From the NCBI RefSeq assembly GCF_001402875.1, contig NZ_CP012946.1, forward strand, positions 1,590,001 to 1,654,000: DNA of 64,000 bases. The letters run 5' to 3'. This DNA comes from Blastochloris viridis (GTDB lineage Bacteria; Pseudomonadota; Alphaproteobacteria; Rhizobiales; Xanthobacteraceae). The notes under the pieces are model-generated. The model searched no databases. It saw nothing but the letters and a program-made list of their open reading frames with translations, and was not told the origin of the DNA. A program made the position numbers and the translations under genes. Shown here piece after piece: positions 18,027-25,399 of the stretch (position 1 is its first letter; every line of letters starts with the position of its first letter).

Positions 18027-18383
18027 TTAATGGCAGCCGCAGTCGTCGTCGTGGGGGGCGGCTGCCGGCAGCGTGCCGGAAATATAGCGGCTGACCGCTG
18101 CGACGGGGTCGGTTTCACTGGTGGCTACGGCATCGACGCCGCGAGACGCCATCCGGTTGACGAAGCCGGGGCCAGCGCTGGCCGCGATCACTGCCCGCAT
18201 GGTGTAGAGCGGGTGATCCCCGCCACCCTGAAATTCGTGAATTGCCATCTCCTTGGGCAGGTCGAGACGCTCCACCTCGCGCGGCGGCGCGCCGGCGTCG
18301 ACCTCGAACACCAGGAAACGGCGGGTCTTGCCGGCGTGGGGGGTCACGGTACGAAAATTCTGGCTGGCGACCGCGATGCGCAT
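18027..18383 (-). CDS. NifX/NifB-type dinitrogenase Fe-Mo cofactor domain protein
   Basis: The 118-residue cytoplasmic protein has the FeMo-cofactor/NafY-like fold (COG1433 type): [20 protein letters not shown] at the start and [20 protein letters not shown] in the middle. It ends in HDDDCGCH, a possible metal ligand set. Such proteins often sit next to DUF134 regulators, as here. No nitrogenase gene is in the window, so a general metal-binding role is as likely as nitrogen fixation. GGAGA precedes the ATG. It is the last gene of a likely DUF134-Rieske-NifX operon. Confidence 0.8.
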   Translation of the reverse strand: MRIAVASQNFRTVTPHAGKTRRFLVFEVDAGAPPREVERLDLPKEMAIHEFQGGGDHPLYTMRAVIAASAGPGFVNRMASRGVDAVATSETDPVAAVSRYISGTLPAAAPHDDDCGCH

Positions 18384-18570
18384 AGACGTCTCCGAAATTA
18401 CAGGGAAGGGGCGGTGCGGGCGCGACGGCAACGCTGACCCCCGGCCGCTCGGGCCGAGGCTTCGGTTGACGACGCTCGAGGACCGCAGTGCGGTCGCCGA
18501 AAACCCGCTGTCGCGCAGGGGCTCTCGGCGAAACTGTTACCGGGCTTGAGAAGCGACCTCCCGGACCCGA

Positions 18571-19122
18571 TCAAGCCTCGCCGATGACGATTTTGGTGTC
18601 GCTGGCGAACCGATAGGGCGGAACCGGCAGGTTGGTCGGCGCCGGGCCTTTGCGGACGCGGCCGGAGGTATCGTACTGCGAGCCGTGGCACGGGCAGAAC
18701 CAGCCACCCCAATCGCCCTGGTGCCCGAGCGGAATGCAGCCGAGGTGGGTACAGCTGGCAAAGACCACCAGCCACTCGGCCTTGCCGGCCTTCACACGGG
18801 CGGAGTCGGGTTCCGGGTCCATCAGCGCCGCCACGTCGGTATTCTCGGCGGCGGCGATTTCTTCGGTCGTGCGGTGGCGGACGAAGATCGGCTTGCCGCG
18901 CCAGAAGATGCGGACGATCTGGCCATCGGCGATCGGGGCGATATCGAATTCGATCGGGGCGCCCTGGGCGATCGTCCCGCTATCGGGGTTCATCTGGTCG
19001 ATGAACGGCCAAGCCACCGCGGCGAGACCCGCGGCACCCATCGCCGCGGTGCTGAGCAGCAGAATATCGCGCCGGTTGGGATGCGCCGATGCGGGCGGTT
19101 CGGGAGATGTGGTCGTGGTCAT
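18571..19122 (-). CDS. petA: Ubiquinol-cytochrome c reductase iron-sulfur subunit (orphan Rieske)
   Basis: The 183-residue Rieske protein has a twin-arginine signal/anchor (NRRDILLLSTAAMGAAGLAA). Both [2Fe-2S] boxes are present: CTHLGC (C124, H126) and CPCHGS (C143, H146), and the bridging cysteines C129 and C145 are intact, so a working cluster is expected. No cytochrome b or c1 gene accompanies it. It may be a second, conditionally used Rieske subunit. It lies between a DUF134 regulator (48 bp upstream) and a NifX-like gene. Confidence 0.92.
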   Translation of the reverse strand: MTTTTSPEPPASAHPNRRDILLLSTAAMGAAGLAAVAWPFIDQMNPDSGTIAQGAPIEFDIAPIADGQIVRIFWRGKPIFVRHRTTEEIAAAENTDVAALMDPEPDSARVKAGKAEWLVVFASCTHLGCIPLGHQGDWGGWFCPCHGSQYDTSGRVRKGPAPTNLPVPPYRFASDTKIVIGEA

Positions 19123-19170
19123 GTCGAGGGATCCTTTGATTGCACTTGCACGCGAACGGTCGACGTCGGC

Positions 19171-19596
19171 TCAGGAGTCGGGAGAGGGTGTCTCCTCGGG
19201 CGCCGTATCGTCCTGGTCGCCGACATTGGTTTCGCGCCAGCGGCAATGGCCTCGCCGCCGCCGCATCCGGCGTCCCGGGCAGTCTTCCGCGACGTCGTCG
19301 CCGGTTGCCATGCGCACCGCGCCGCCATCAATGCGGATCGCGCAGCCACGCGCCAGCGCGGTGGCAACGGCGGTGCGCGCCCCCGCCAGCAGCCGGGAAA
19401 AGGTCGGGCGGGACACCCCCATCAGCTCGGCCGCGGTGATGTGCTCGAGCCCTTCGGCGTCGGCCAGCCGCAAGGCTTCGAGGCCGTCGACGGTCAGCAG
19501 CACCTCGTCGAGTTCGGTGAGCGGGATGCCGCGCGGCTTGAAATAGCGAACCGGCAGCTCCTCGCGCACGATGCGAACCTTGTGGGGGCGGGGCAT
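19171..19596 (-). CDS. DUF134 family DNA-binding protein
   Basis: The 141-residue protein begins MPRPHKVRIVREELPVRYFK and continues PLTELDEVLLTVDGLEALRL, the signature of DUF134 (COG1342). The helix-turn-helix is HITAAELMGVSRPTFSRLLA (about 52-71). The C-terminus is Arg-rich, then acidic, and carries Cys residues (DCPGRR, HCRW) that might sense metal or redox state. A 16-bp palindrome 26 bp upstream suggests autoregulation. It probably leads an operon with the orphan Rieske and NifX-like genes. Confidence 0.85.
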   Translation of the reverse strand: MPRPHKVRIVREELPVRYFKPRGIPLTELDEVLLTVDGLEALRLADAEGLEHITAAELMGVSRPTFSRLLAGARTAVATALARGCAIRIDGGAVRMATGDDVAEDCPGRRMRRRRGHCRWRETNVGDQDDTAPEETPSPDS

Positions 19597-19621
19597 GGCA
19601 GCTGCCGATCATTGCGCTGTT

Positions 19622-19637
19622 TTGAACATATGCTCAA
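19622..19637. promoter_or_regulatory. 16-bp near-perfect palindrome, likely DUF134 operator
   Basis: TTGAACATATGCTCAA matches its own reverse complement at 14 of 16 positions. It lies 26 bp upstream of the DUF134 start in an otherwise GC-rich region. Autoregulation is inferred from position. Confidence 0.55.
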
Positions 19638-19767
19638 TATAGGTGGCTCGGCGCCGTCCGCAACTGCGTCGAGCGCATGACGCCGCCCCTCCAGCCGCAA
19701 CGCTGTGGCAACGCCGCCGGTTGCGCCACCGCAGGCTGAAAGATACCGGCCGCGAACGCAGGAGACG

Positions 19768-19784
19768 GTGACTTCGTCACAGAC
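19768..19784. promoter_or_regulatory. Shared redox-region motif, copy 1
   Basis: GTGACTTCGTCACAGAC, with a GTGAC/GTCAC core dyad. It is 98 bp upstream of the haem-domain gene at 19882 and 172 bp upstream of the DUF134 gene. It is identical at 16 of 17 positions to copy 2 (21176). Confidence 0.6.
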
Positions 19785-19881
19785 GACAGGCGCTGCCACC
19801 CGTAACCCATGCGGATAGCGGTGCTGGCGGGATCGACCTCGGTCCGCCCGCCATCCTCCAACCGACACACGGAACCCAGCG

Positions 19882-20466
19882 ATGCCGCACAAGACCGCTT
19901 ACGTGATCGTTGCGCTGGCGGCTGCCGCCGCGCTTGTCGCCGCCTCGGTGCGAGAGCGGGCCGAGGCCAGGCTTGCGCTTGAAGCCAAAGCCGCAGCGCT
20001 GACCAAGGACTTTGCCGGCACGCTGCTCGGCGCGCTCAAGGGCGCTGTCGAGAGTTCCGGAACGGTTGGCGCCGTTGCCTTTTGCGGCAAGGAGGCGCCG
20101 GGCATCGCCGCGGACGCATCGAACCGCAGCGGCTGGATAATGTCCCGCACCAGCCTGAAGCCGCGCAATCCGGCCGCGGCGCCGGATGCCTATGAGCGCG
20201 CGGTGATGACGGACTTCGCCGCGCGCGTTGCCGCCGGCGCCCCGGCGGCAACGCTCAAGCGTGCCGAGATCGTCGAGCAGAACGGTGGGCGGGTGTTCCG
20301 CTACATCCAGGCGATCCCGACCGGCGAACTCTGCCTTTCCTGCCACGGCAGCAACCTGAAGCCTGAGGTCAGCGCCAAGATCGGCGAACTCTATCCGGCC
20401 GACCAGGCCACCGGCTTCAAGCAGGGCGACATGCGCGGCGTGTTCACGCTCAGCAAGACGCTGTGA
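19882..20466 (+). CDS. Tll0287-like (DUF3365) c-type haem-domain protein
   Basis: The 194-residue protein has an N-terminal signal/anchor (about 5-22), a helical segment and the Tll0287-like sensor fold. One haem c motif, CLSCH (C151, C154, H155), is followed by family blocks (YPADQATGFKQGDMRGVFTL). Such domains are periplasmic haem proteins thought to act as redox or gas sensors. There is no output domain, so it is a stand-alone haem protein. C68 in AFCGKEAPG is typical of the family. Confidence 0.85.
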   Translation: MPHKTAYVIVALAAAAALVAASVRERAEARLALEAKAAALTKDFAGTLLGALKGAVESSGTVGAVAFCGKEAPGIAADASNRSGWIMSRTSLKPRNPAAAPDAYERAVMTDFAARVAAGAPAATLKRAEIVEQNGGRVFRYIQAIPTGELCLSCHGSNLKPEVSAKIGELYPADQATGFKQGDMRGVFTLSKTL

Positions 20467-20558
20467 TCGAAATCCGGCCGATCAGGCCGGAGTTTCGTCG
20501 TGCTGTCGCCGAGTTTCCTTAGGTCACCAAGGGCCCAACCGGCCGATCGCAAACCCGA

Positions 20559-20984
20559 TCACTGCGCTCGGAATACGCCGTGGCAGCCGGCACAATTGGC
20601 GGTGATGGCGGCGATGCCGCCGAGTACCTGCACCCATTGCTCCGCCGACGGCTTGGCGGGAATACTCTCGGTCAGCCGAGCGAACTCCTCGGCGGAGCGA
20701 TGATAGGCAAGGCCGAGTTCGCGGAACTCGATCGGCATGTAGCGGCCGATGCCCTTGCCGCGTCCGATCGCCATTTCCTTGCGCGCCAGCGCGCCGGCTT
20801 CCTTCGTCTGGCCGGCGGCAAGCAATTGGATGACGCCGTCGAGCGCAGCCATGTGGTTGCGCATCTCCTCAAGGAACAGTTCGCGAATCTCCGGCGGCAG
20901 GTCGAGCCGGGTGCGGGCATCCTCGGCTGCTGCCGGCAGCGACGCGAGCGCCAGCATCAGGCCAAGCACGGTCGATTTCAGCAT
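20559..20984 (-). CDS. Cytochrome c, C-terminal haem (class II-like)
   Basis: The 141-residue protein has a signal peptide (ending in AAAED, about 21) and one haem motif near its C-terminus, CAGCH (C131, C134, H135). This arrangement, with a helical N-terminal part, fits class II cytochromes such as c' or low-spin c556. GGAGA precedes the ATG. It is divergent from the DUF2892 gene and shares a promoter region that contains motif copy 2. Its redox partner is unknown. Confidence 0.82.
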   Translation of the reverse strand: MLKSTVLGLMLALASLPAAAEDARTRLDLPPEIRELFLEEMRNHMAALDGVIQLLAAGQTKEAGALARKEMAIGRGKGIGRYMPIEFRELGLAYHRSAEEFARLTESIPAKPSAEQWVQVLGGIAAITANCAGCHGVFRAQ

Positions 20985-21175
20985 AGCGTGTCTCCATGGG
21001 TGGTGGCTGATCGTGCGGTCGCATGATGGGCCGGGGTCTCTTTTCGACGAAATCCGGACGATCCGATCGGGGTTCGTCGCATCGGAAGGCGCTGCGGCGG
21101 CTGCGCATGTGCGGCTGCCGCGGCCTCTCTGCGGGCGTCTTGGCTGAAGTTTGCGACTCTTTGCGCCACGCCACT

Positions 21176-21192
21176 GTGACTTCATCACAGAC
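21176..21192. promoter_or_regulatory. Shared redox-region motif, copy 2
   Basis: GTGACTTCATCACAGAC, inside the longer dyad CTGTGA-N5-TCACAG. It is 58 bp upstream of the DUF2892 gene and 192 bp upstream of the divergent cytochrome gene. A second half-like block (GTCTGTGAG) follows at 21197. The arms resemble CRP/FNR-type sites, but the spacer is 5 rather than 6. Confidence 0.65.
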
Positions 21193-21249
21193 CCGCGTCT
21201 GTGAGGCTCCTACCTTGCTGCCACTCAAAGAGGATTCGAGGAGGACCAC

Positions 21250-21447
21250 ATGAACATGACCGCGAACGTTGGAACGATCGACCGTGTGTTGCGCGCCGTT
21301 GTCGGTATTGCGCTGATCGCCTGGGCGGCGACGGGAGGCCCGGTGTGGGCGTGGGTCGGCGTGGTGCCGCTCGCGACCGCGGGCTTCAGCTTCTGCCCGG
21401 CCTATTCGCTGCTCGGCATCAAGACCTGTCCGACGCCGCGCACCTGA
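21250..21447 (+). CDS. DUF2892 family small membrane protein
   Basis: The 65-residue protein has two hydrophobic segments (about 15-30 and 33-45). It opens with the family pattern NVGTIDRVLRAVVGIALIAW and ends FSFCPAYSLLGIKTCPT, where the two cysteines are typical. DUF2892 proteins (YgaP inner-membrane type) often go with sulfur or rhodanese genes; none is adjacent here. GAGGAGG precedes the ATG. The operator-like motif upstream suggests it is regulated with its neighbours. Confidence 0.82.
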   Translation: MNMTANVGTIDRVLRAVVGIALIAWAATGGPVWAWVGVVPLATAGFSFCPAYSLLGIKTCPTPRT

Positions 21448-21498
21448 ACAATCGAGCCTTGGAGCGCCAACCGATCCGATTGAACCGGGTGGTGGCTT

Positions 21499-21562
21499 TA
21501 GGTCTTCGAGTTATCGCATTCTCGTACGCAAAACCGGTATCCAGTTTTGCTGAGAATGCTCT
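21499..21562. repeat. Rhizobiales-type intergenic palindromic repeat, copy A
   Basis: This 64-bp block aligns end to end with 50657-50720. Both share TAGGTCTT, a TCGCATT segment, an AACCGG core and a terminal AATGCTCT. The arms can form a long hairpin. Repeats of this make-up are common between genes in Bradyrhizobium and relatives. Confidence 0.6.
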
Positions 21563-21621
21563 CGTCCACGCCCATGGGCCGATCCCCCGCATCGTCCCAT
21601 GGGCTTTCTTATTTTGGAGTG

Positions 21622-21999
21622 ATGGACCACATGCATAAGAACTGGACGGCGATAACCGGCGAACTCTCGGTGGCGCTCAAGGAAGTGCGCTCTGGCGCCC
21701 CGGACGTGATGAAGGGGTTCTCCGCCATCGCCCAGGCGGCGCTCAAGGCGAATGCGCTCGATACCAAGACCAAGGAGCTGATCGCGCTCGCGATCGCGGT
21801 GGCGACGCGCTGCGACGCCTGCATTGCCTTCCATGCCGAGGCAGCGGTCAAGCTTGGTGCCACCCGCGACGAGGTGATGGAGACCATGGGCATGGCGATC
21901 TATATGGGCGCCGGCCCGAGCGTGATGTACGCGGCTCAGGCGGTCGAGGCCTACGACCAATTCAGCAAGAAGGCAGAAGCCAACCACGCGACCGGATGA
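21622..21999 (+). CDS. Carboxymuconolactone decarboxylase/AhpD-like protein
   Basis: The 125-residue helical protein has the AhpD-type active site RCDACIAFH (C64, C67, H71). The DAC segment and the spacing to the histidine suit peroxidase-linked thiol chemistry rather than true carboxymuconolactone decarboxylase. GGAG lies 7 bp before the chosen ATG; the ATG at 21631 would shorten it by three residues. It ends at a strong terminator facing the TDT transporter. It probably belongs with the local redox genes. Confidence 0.87.
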   Translation: MDHMHKNWTAITGELSVALKEVRSGAPDVMKGFSAIAQAALKANALDTKTKELIALAIAVATRCDACIAFHAEAAVKLGATRDEVMETMGMAIYMGAGPSVMYAAQAVEAYDQFSKKAEANHATG

Positions 22000-22148
22000 T
22001 ACGGGTTGCGGATCGTCACGCCGTCCAGACGCTGATTGTTCGCGGGAAATCCCGCCGCCTTCGAGCCACGATTTCGGCGACGGCGTGTCGGCCGGGCGAT
22101 GCGACCTCTGGGAAGCCACCCTGGCGCTGCGCTTTCCGTGCGATAGAG

Positions 22149-22176
22149 AAAAACCCGGCCGAGTGGCCGGGTTTTT
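22149..22176. terminator. Bidirectional rho-independent terminator
   Basis: AAAAACCCGGCC / GGCCGGGTTTTT with a GAGT loop forms a perfect stem with A and T tracts on both sides. It lies between two convergent genes. Confidence 0.85.
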
Positions 22177-22203
22177 GTTTGTGCGGGCGGCCACGACGGT
22201 CCG

Positions 22204-23286
22204 CTATTTTTCCGGCACGCAGATCTGCCCGCGCCAATGCGCGACCATCGTCCGCACCAGCAACGCCGCGATCAGGACGATCAACAGCGCCCACAGCGCA
22301 AGGCCGGCATAGCTGACGCCCAGGTTCGCGGTCTTCTCGCCATAGGCCAAGGTGGCGATGGTCAATGCTGCCGAGGGGAACGACAGCGCCCAGAACGGCA
22401 CGCCGAACGGCGCCCTGGCGATGCGGCCGGCGGCGGCGGCCACCAGCGCCGCAAACGCGATGGTGGCGCCGAACAGCAGTTGGGCACCGGCATCGAGCCC
22501 GCCGCTCAGCTTGACATAGGCGATGAACGCCACCGCCGGCGGCGCGATCAGGATCGCCAGCGTCGGCACCAGCTTCGGCGGCAGCGGCGCCTCGAACACG
22601 AAGCGGTGGATCACCATCGGCAGCAGCAGCAGCCAGAACACCACGCCGACGCCGAAATAGAGCCACGACACCGAGACGTAGCCGAGCGACACCCCGGCGA
22701 TCGGCATCACCACATTGCCGACGGCGGGGATGAACCATGCCGGGTTCAGCGTCGCCACCGGAATGGTGCGCGGCCCCATCCAGCTCGACACCACGCCGAC
22801 GAAGCCGATGGCGTGGCCGATCGCGGCGACGATCCAGATCGGCCGCGCCACCTCCGGTGCGATCGGCAGCAGCATGGTCGCCACCAGCGCCAGCGCGATG
22901 CTGGCGGCCGGGAAAAAGTTGATGCGGACGTGGTGGTGCCATTCCTCCACCACCGCGTGGGGATAGCGCATCAGCTTGATGAGGTAGGCAAGGAAAATGA
23001 ACGCGCCGACCGCGAGGGTGACGCCGGCCATGCCGAGCGCGACCCTGTCAGCCACGGTTGCGAGCAGGCCGCTGGCGGTGTGGGCTGCCCGTTGGCTGGC
23101 GATCGTGGCGCCGGCGAGGCCCATCACCATGCCGAACAGGCCGACGGGCATGTGCGCCAAGGAGCCCGTCCTGGAGGTGTCGGCCGGTGCCGCTTGCGTG
23201 CTCGGCGGCACCGGAGGTGCGGAGGGCGCACCGTGCGCCGTTGTCGCCGCGAGGGCGTGGTCGGCGAGGGTTCCCGTATCTGACAT
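22204..23286 (-). CDS. SLAC1/TDT family anion or dicarboxylate transporter
   Basis: The 360-residue protein has about ten membrane segments. After a disordered Ala/Pro-rich head it enters HMPVGLFGMVMGLAGATIA, the SLAC1/TehA opening. Known relatives move anions: C4-dicarboxylates, sulfite, chloride or tellurite. The substrate cannot be read from sequence, though the redox setting makes sulfite-type anions plausible. GGGAG precedes the ATG. A third copy of the regional motif lies 60 bp upstream of the start. Confidence 0.82.
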   Translation of the reverse strand: MSDTGTLADHALAATTAHGAPSAPPVPPSTQAAPADTSRTGSLAHMPVGLFGMVMGLAGATIASQRAAHTASGLLATVADRVALGMAGVTLAVGAFIFLAYLIKLMRYPHAVVEEWHHHVRINFFPAASIALALVATMLLPIAPEVARPIWIVAAIGHAIGFVGVVSSWMGPRTIPVATLNPAWFIPAVGNVVMPIAGVSLGYVSVSWLYFGVGVVFWLLLLPMVIHRFVFEAPLPPKLVPTLAILIAPPAVAFIAYVKLSGGLDAGAQLLFGATIAFAALVAAAAGRIARAPFGVPFWALSFPSAALTIATLAYGEKTANLGVSYAGLALWALLIVLIAALLVRTMVAHWRGQICVPEK

Positions 23287-23345
23287 ATCCGGCTCCCGGA
23301 AATTGCGATGTGGGCGAGCCGTCGCAGGTTCGCTTCCGGGTGTCG

Positions 23346-23362
23346 GTGACTTGATCACCGAC
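23346..23362. promoter_or_regulatory. Shared redox-region motif, copy 3
   Basis: GTGACTTGATCACCGAC matches copy 2 at 15 of 17 positions and keeps a dyad (CGGTGA-N5-TCACCG). It lies 60 bp upstream of the SLAC1/TDT transporter start. Confidence 0.5.
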
Positions 23363-23768
23363 ACCGGCGTGCAGCCGTGCCAGCATCGAACCTGCCCGCA
23401 AGCTTGGCCCCGATCACGCCCCCCGGGGTCCAGGCGATGGGGCAAAGCCGAGGCCGTTCCGCGCGTCCGCTTGGCGCGTGCGGGACGGTCTCGCGCCGGC
23501 CAGCACGGCGCTTGCCGTTTCATTTCCTGCTGCCGCTGCGGGCGCTGGGCGCTCCAAGCGCGGCGCGAATGCGCCATCACCGGCGACACGCGCCACCCTT
23601 TGCCGTGGACGGTTCGAACTGGCCTGGTGCGGGCGCCGCGGCGCCCAGCCCCACCCAGGTACCTCGTCTGGCGGAATAGGCTGGCGGACTGGTCAATTCT
23701 TAGGCGATTTTCCCATCTCGTTGCGGCAATTTCAATCTTGCCGACCGGTTAACTTGCCGCATTATTGC

Positions 23769-23793
23769 CGTTATGAATGTAAACTATATAACG
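23769..23793. promoter_or_regulatory. ModE-type Mo-box
   Basis: Half-sites CGTTATGAA and TATATAACG are separated by 7 bp. The outer CGTTAT/ATAACG pair is perfect, and the 9-7-9 layout agrees with known ModE operators such as that of E. coli modA. It overlaps the first possible ATG (23773) of the solute-binding protein gene. A modE gene lies 6.6 kb downstream. The assignment is inferred from sequence and context. Confidence 0.6.
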
Positions 23794-25140
23794 ACCGTGA
23801 GCCGTTTGCGTGGGCGATGGCTGCAGGTCAATGGCACCCTCGGAGGTGCGCGACGCGCCGTCTCCGTCGCCGCGGCGCTGATACTCGGCGGCGTCGTGCT
23901 GGCCAGTCCCGCGGCGTCGAAGGACACCGTGGTGGTGCTGACCACCTATCACGACGACGTCGTCGGCCCGGTTGTCAAGGCGTTCGAGACGGCGCATCCG
24001 GACATCGCGGTCGAACTGGTCTGGAAGCAGGGCATTGAGGCGTTCGGCGATCTCAGCAAGCCGGACCAGAGCGGCATCGACGTGTTCTGGGGGCCCTCGC
24101 TCAGCACCTTTCCGGCGCTGCGCGACCGCGGCGCGTTCCGGGCGATCACGGTCGACCGTGCGAGCATCCCGGGCCGGATCGGGCGGCAGCAGATTTCCGA
24201 TCCGAACGGGTTGTTCGAGGCCTACGAGGTTGCCGGCTACGGACTTGCATTCAACCTCGACCGTCTTAAGGAGCGGGGGCTCGGCGTGCCGAAAGCGTGG
24301 CGCGATCTCGCCACCCCGCGCGTTGCCGGTGCGGTTGGACTTCCCATTCCGGCATCGGTCGGGTTCTCGCCCGCGCTCTACGATGTCATCTTGCAGTCGG
24401 AGGGGTGGGAGCGCGGCTGGGCGCTGATTTCGGAAATCGCCGGCAACGGCAAGCTTCTCGGCATCGGCGGCAGCCCGACCGATCTTGTCGCCGCCGGCGA
24501 CATCGCGGTCGGCCTCACCATCGACTTCTATCCGATGGCCGCGGCAGCCAGTGGGCGCCCAGTCGGCTTCGTCTATCCGGCGCGCACCGCGTTCCTGCCG
24601 GCCCACATCGCGACGACCGCCAGCGCGCCCAATGCCAAGGCCGCCGCCACCTTCGTCGCATTCCTGCTGTCGCGCCCGGCTCAGGAGCTGCTGCTGCGGC
24701 CCGACATTCGCCGCCATCCGATTCGGCCCGACGCCTATGGCAAGATTGACGCGGTATTTGCCAATCCCTTTGCGCCGGCCGACGACATCACCTTCGCCTA
24801 TGATGCCGACCTCGGACGACTGCGGCGCGGCGTTATCTCGGCGCTGTTCGACGCCGCCATTACGAGCCGGCACCAACGGGTCGCCGCGCTGTGGCGCGCC
24901 ATCCATGATGCCGAAGCCAAGCTCGCCGCCCAGCCGAACCCGAAATATTCCGAACTGCTCGCCGAAGCCCGGCGCCTGGCCGGCAGCGTTCCGGTGAGCG
25001 CCGAGGCGGCGACGGACCCCGCCCGGCTGGCCCGGATCAAATCCTACCCGAGCGACATCGCGGCGGTCTGGAACGCCGAACTCGACCGTGCGCACGAGCG
25101 GGCGTTCGCCCTGGTGCGGCGGGTCGGGGCGGACTTCTAG
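23773..25140 (+). CDS. ABC transporter substrate-binding protein, Fe(III)/type 1 family
   Basis: The 455-residue periplasmic binding protein has a signal peptide (VSVAAALILGGVVLASPAAS). The body resembles Fe(III)-type solute-binding proteins: VVVLTTYHDDVVGPVVKAFE, GIDVFWGPSLSTFPAL, AGYGLAFNLDRLKERG, GGSPTDLVAAGDIAVGLTID. No permease or ATPase gene is adjacent. The first ATG lies within a Mo-box and lacks a ribosome binding site, so the real start may be the GTG at 23797. With the TonB receptors downstream, it suggests uptake of a chelated metal or oxyanion. Confidence 0.78.
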   Translation: MNVNYITTVSRLRGRWLQVNGTLGGARRAVSVAAALILGGVVLASPAASKDTVVVLTTYHDDVVGPVVKAFETAHPDIAVELVWKQGIEAFGDLSKPDQSGIDVFWGPSLSTFPALRDRGAFRAITVDRASIPGRIGRQQISDPNGLFEAYEVAGYGLAFNLDRLKERGLGVPKAWRDLATPRVAGAVGLPIPASVGFSPALYDVILQSEGWERGWALISEIAGNGKLLGIGGSPTDLVAAGDIAVGLTIDFYPMAAAASGRPVGFVYPARTAFLPAHIATTASAPNAKAAATFVAFLLSRPAQELLLRPDIRRHPIRPDAYGKIDAVFANPFAPADDITFAYDADLGRLRRGVISALFDAAITSRHQRVAALWRAIHDAEAKLAAQPNPKYSELLAEARRLAGSVPVSAEAATDPARLARIKSYPSDIAAVWNAELDRAHERAFALVRRVGADF

Positions 25141-25399
25141 CACCCCGCAATGTCGGGCCCGGTGCCGCACGTGAAATTGGGCACGAACAAACGCCTTGAG
25201 GACCCGGCCTGACGCGGTCGGACCGGGACCGCTCGCGCGCCGCGGCGCCACCACCAGGGCTATCGGCATCGCAATTTCACGACGGCGAGGACACGCGCTG
25301 CGATGGACGACGTGTGTCTTCGAACAGCAGCGGCGAACGGCGCGAGCGCCGTTCCAGACCACTTCGAACGCAATGACGACCACAGCGGGGGCAGGGGAT

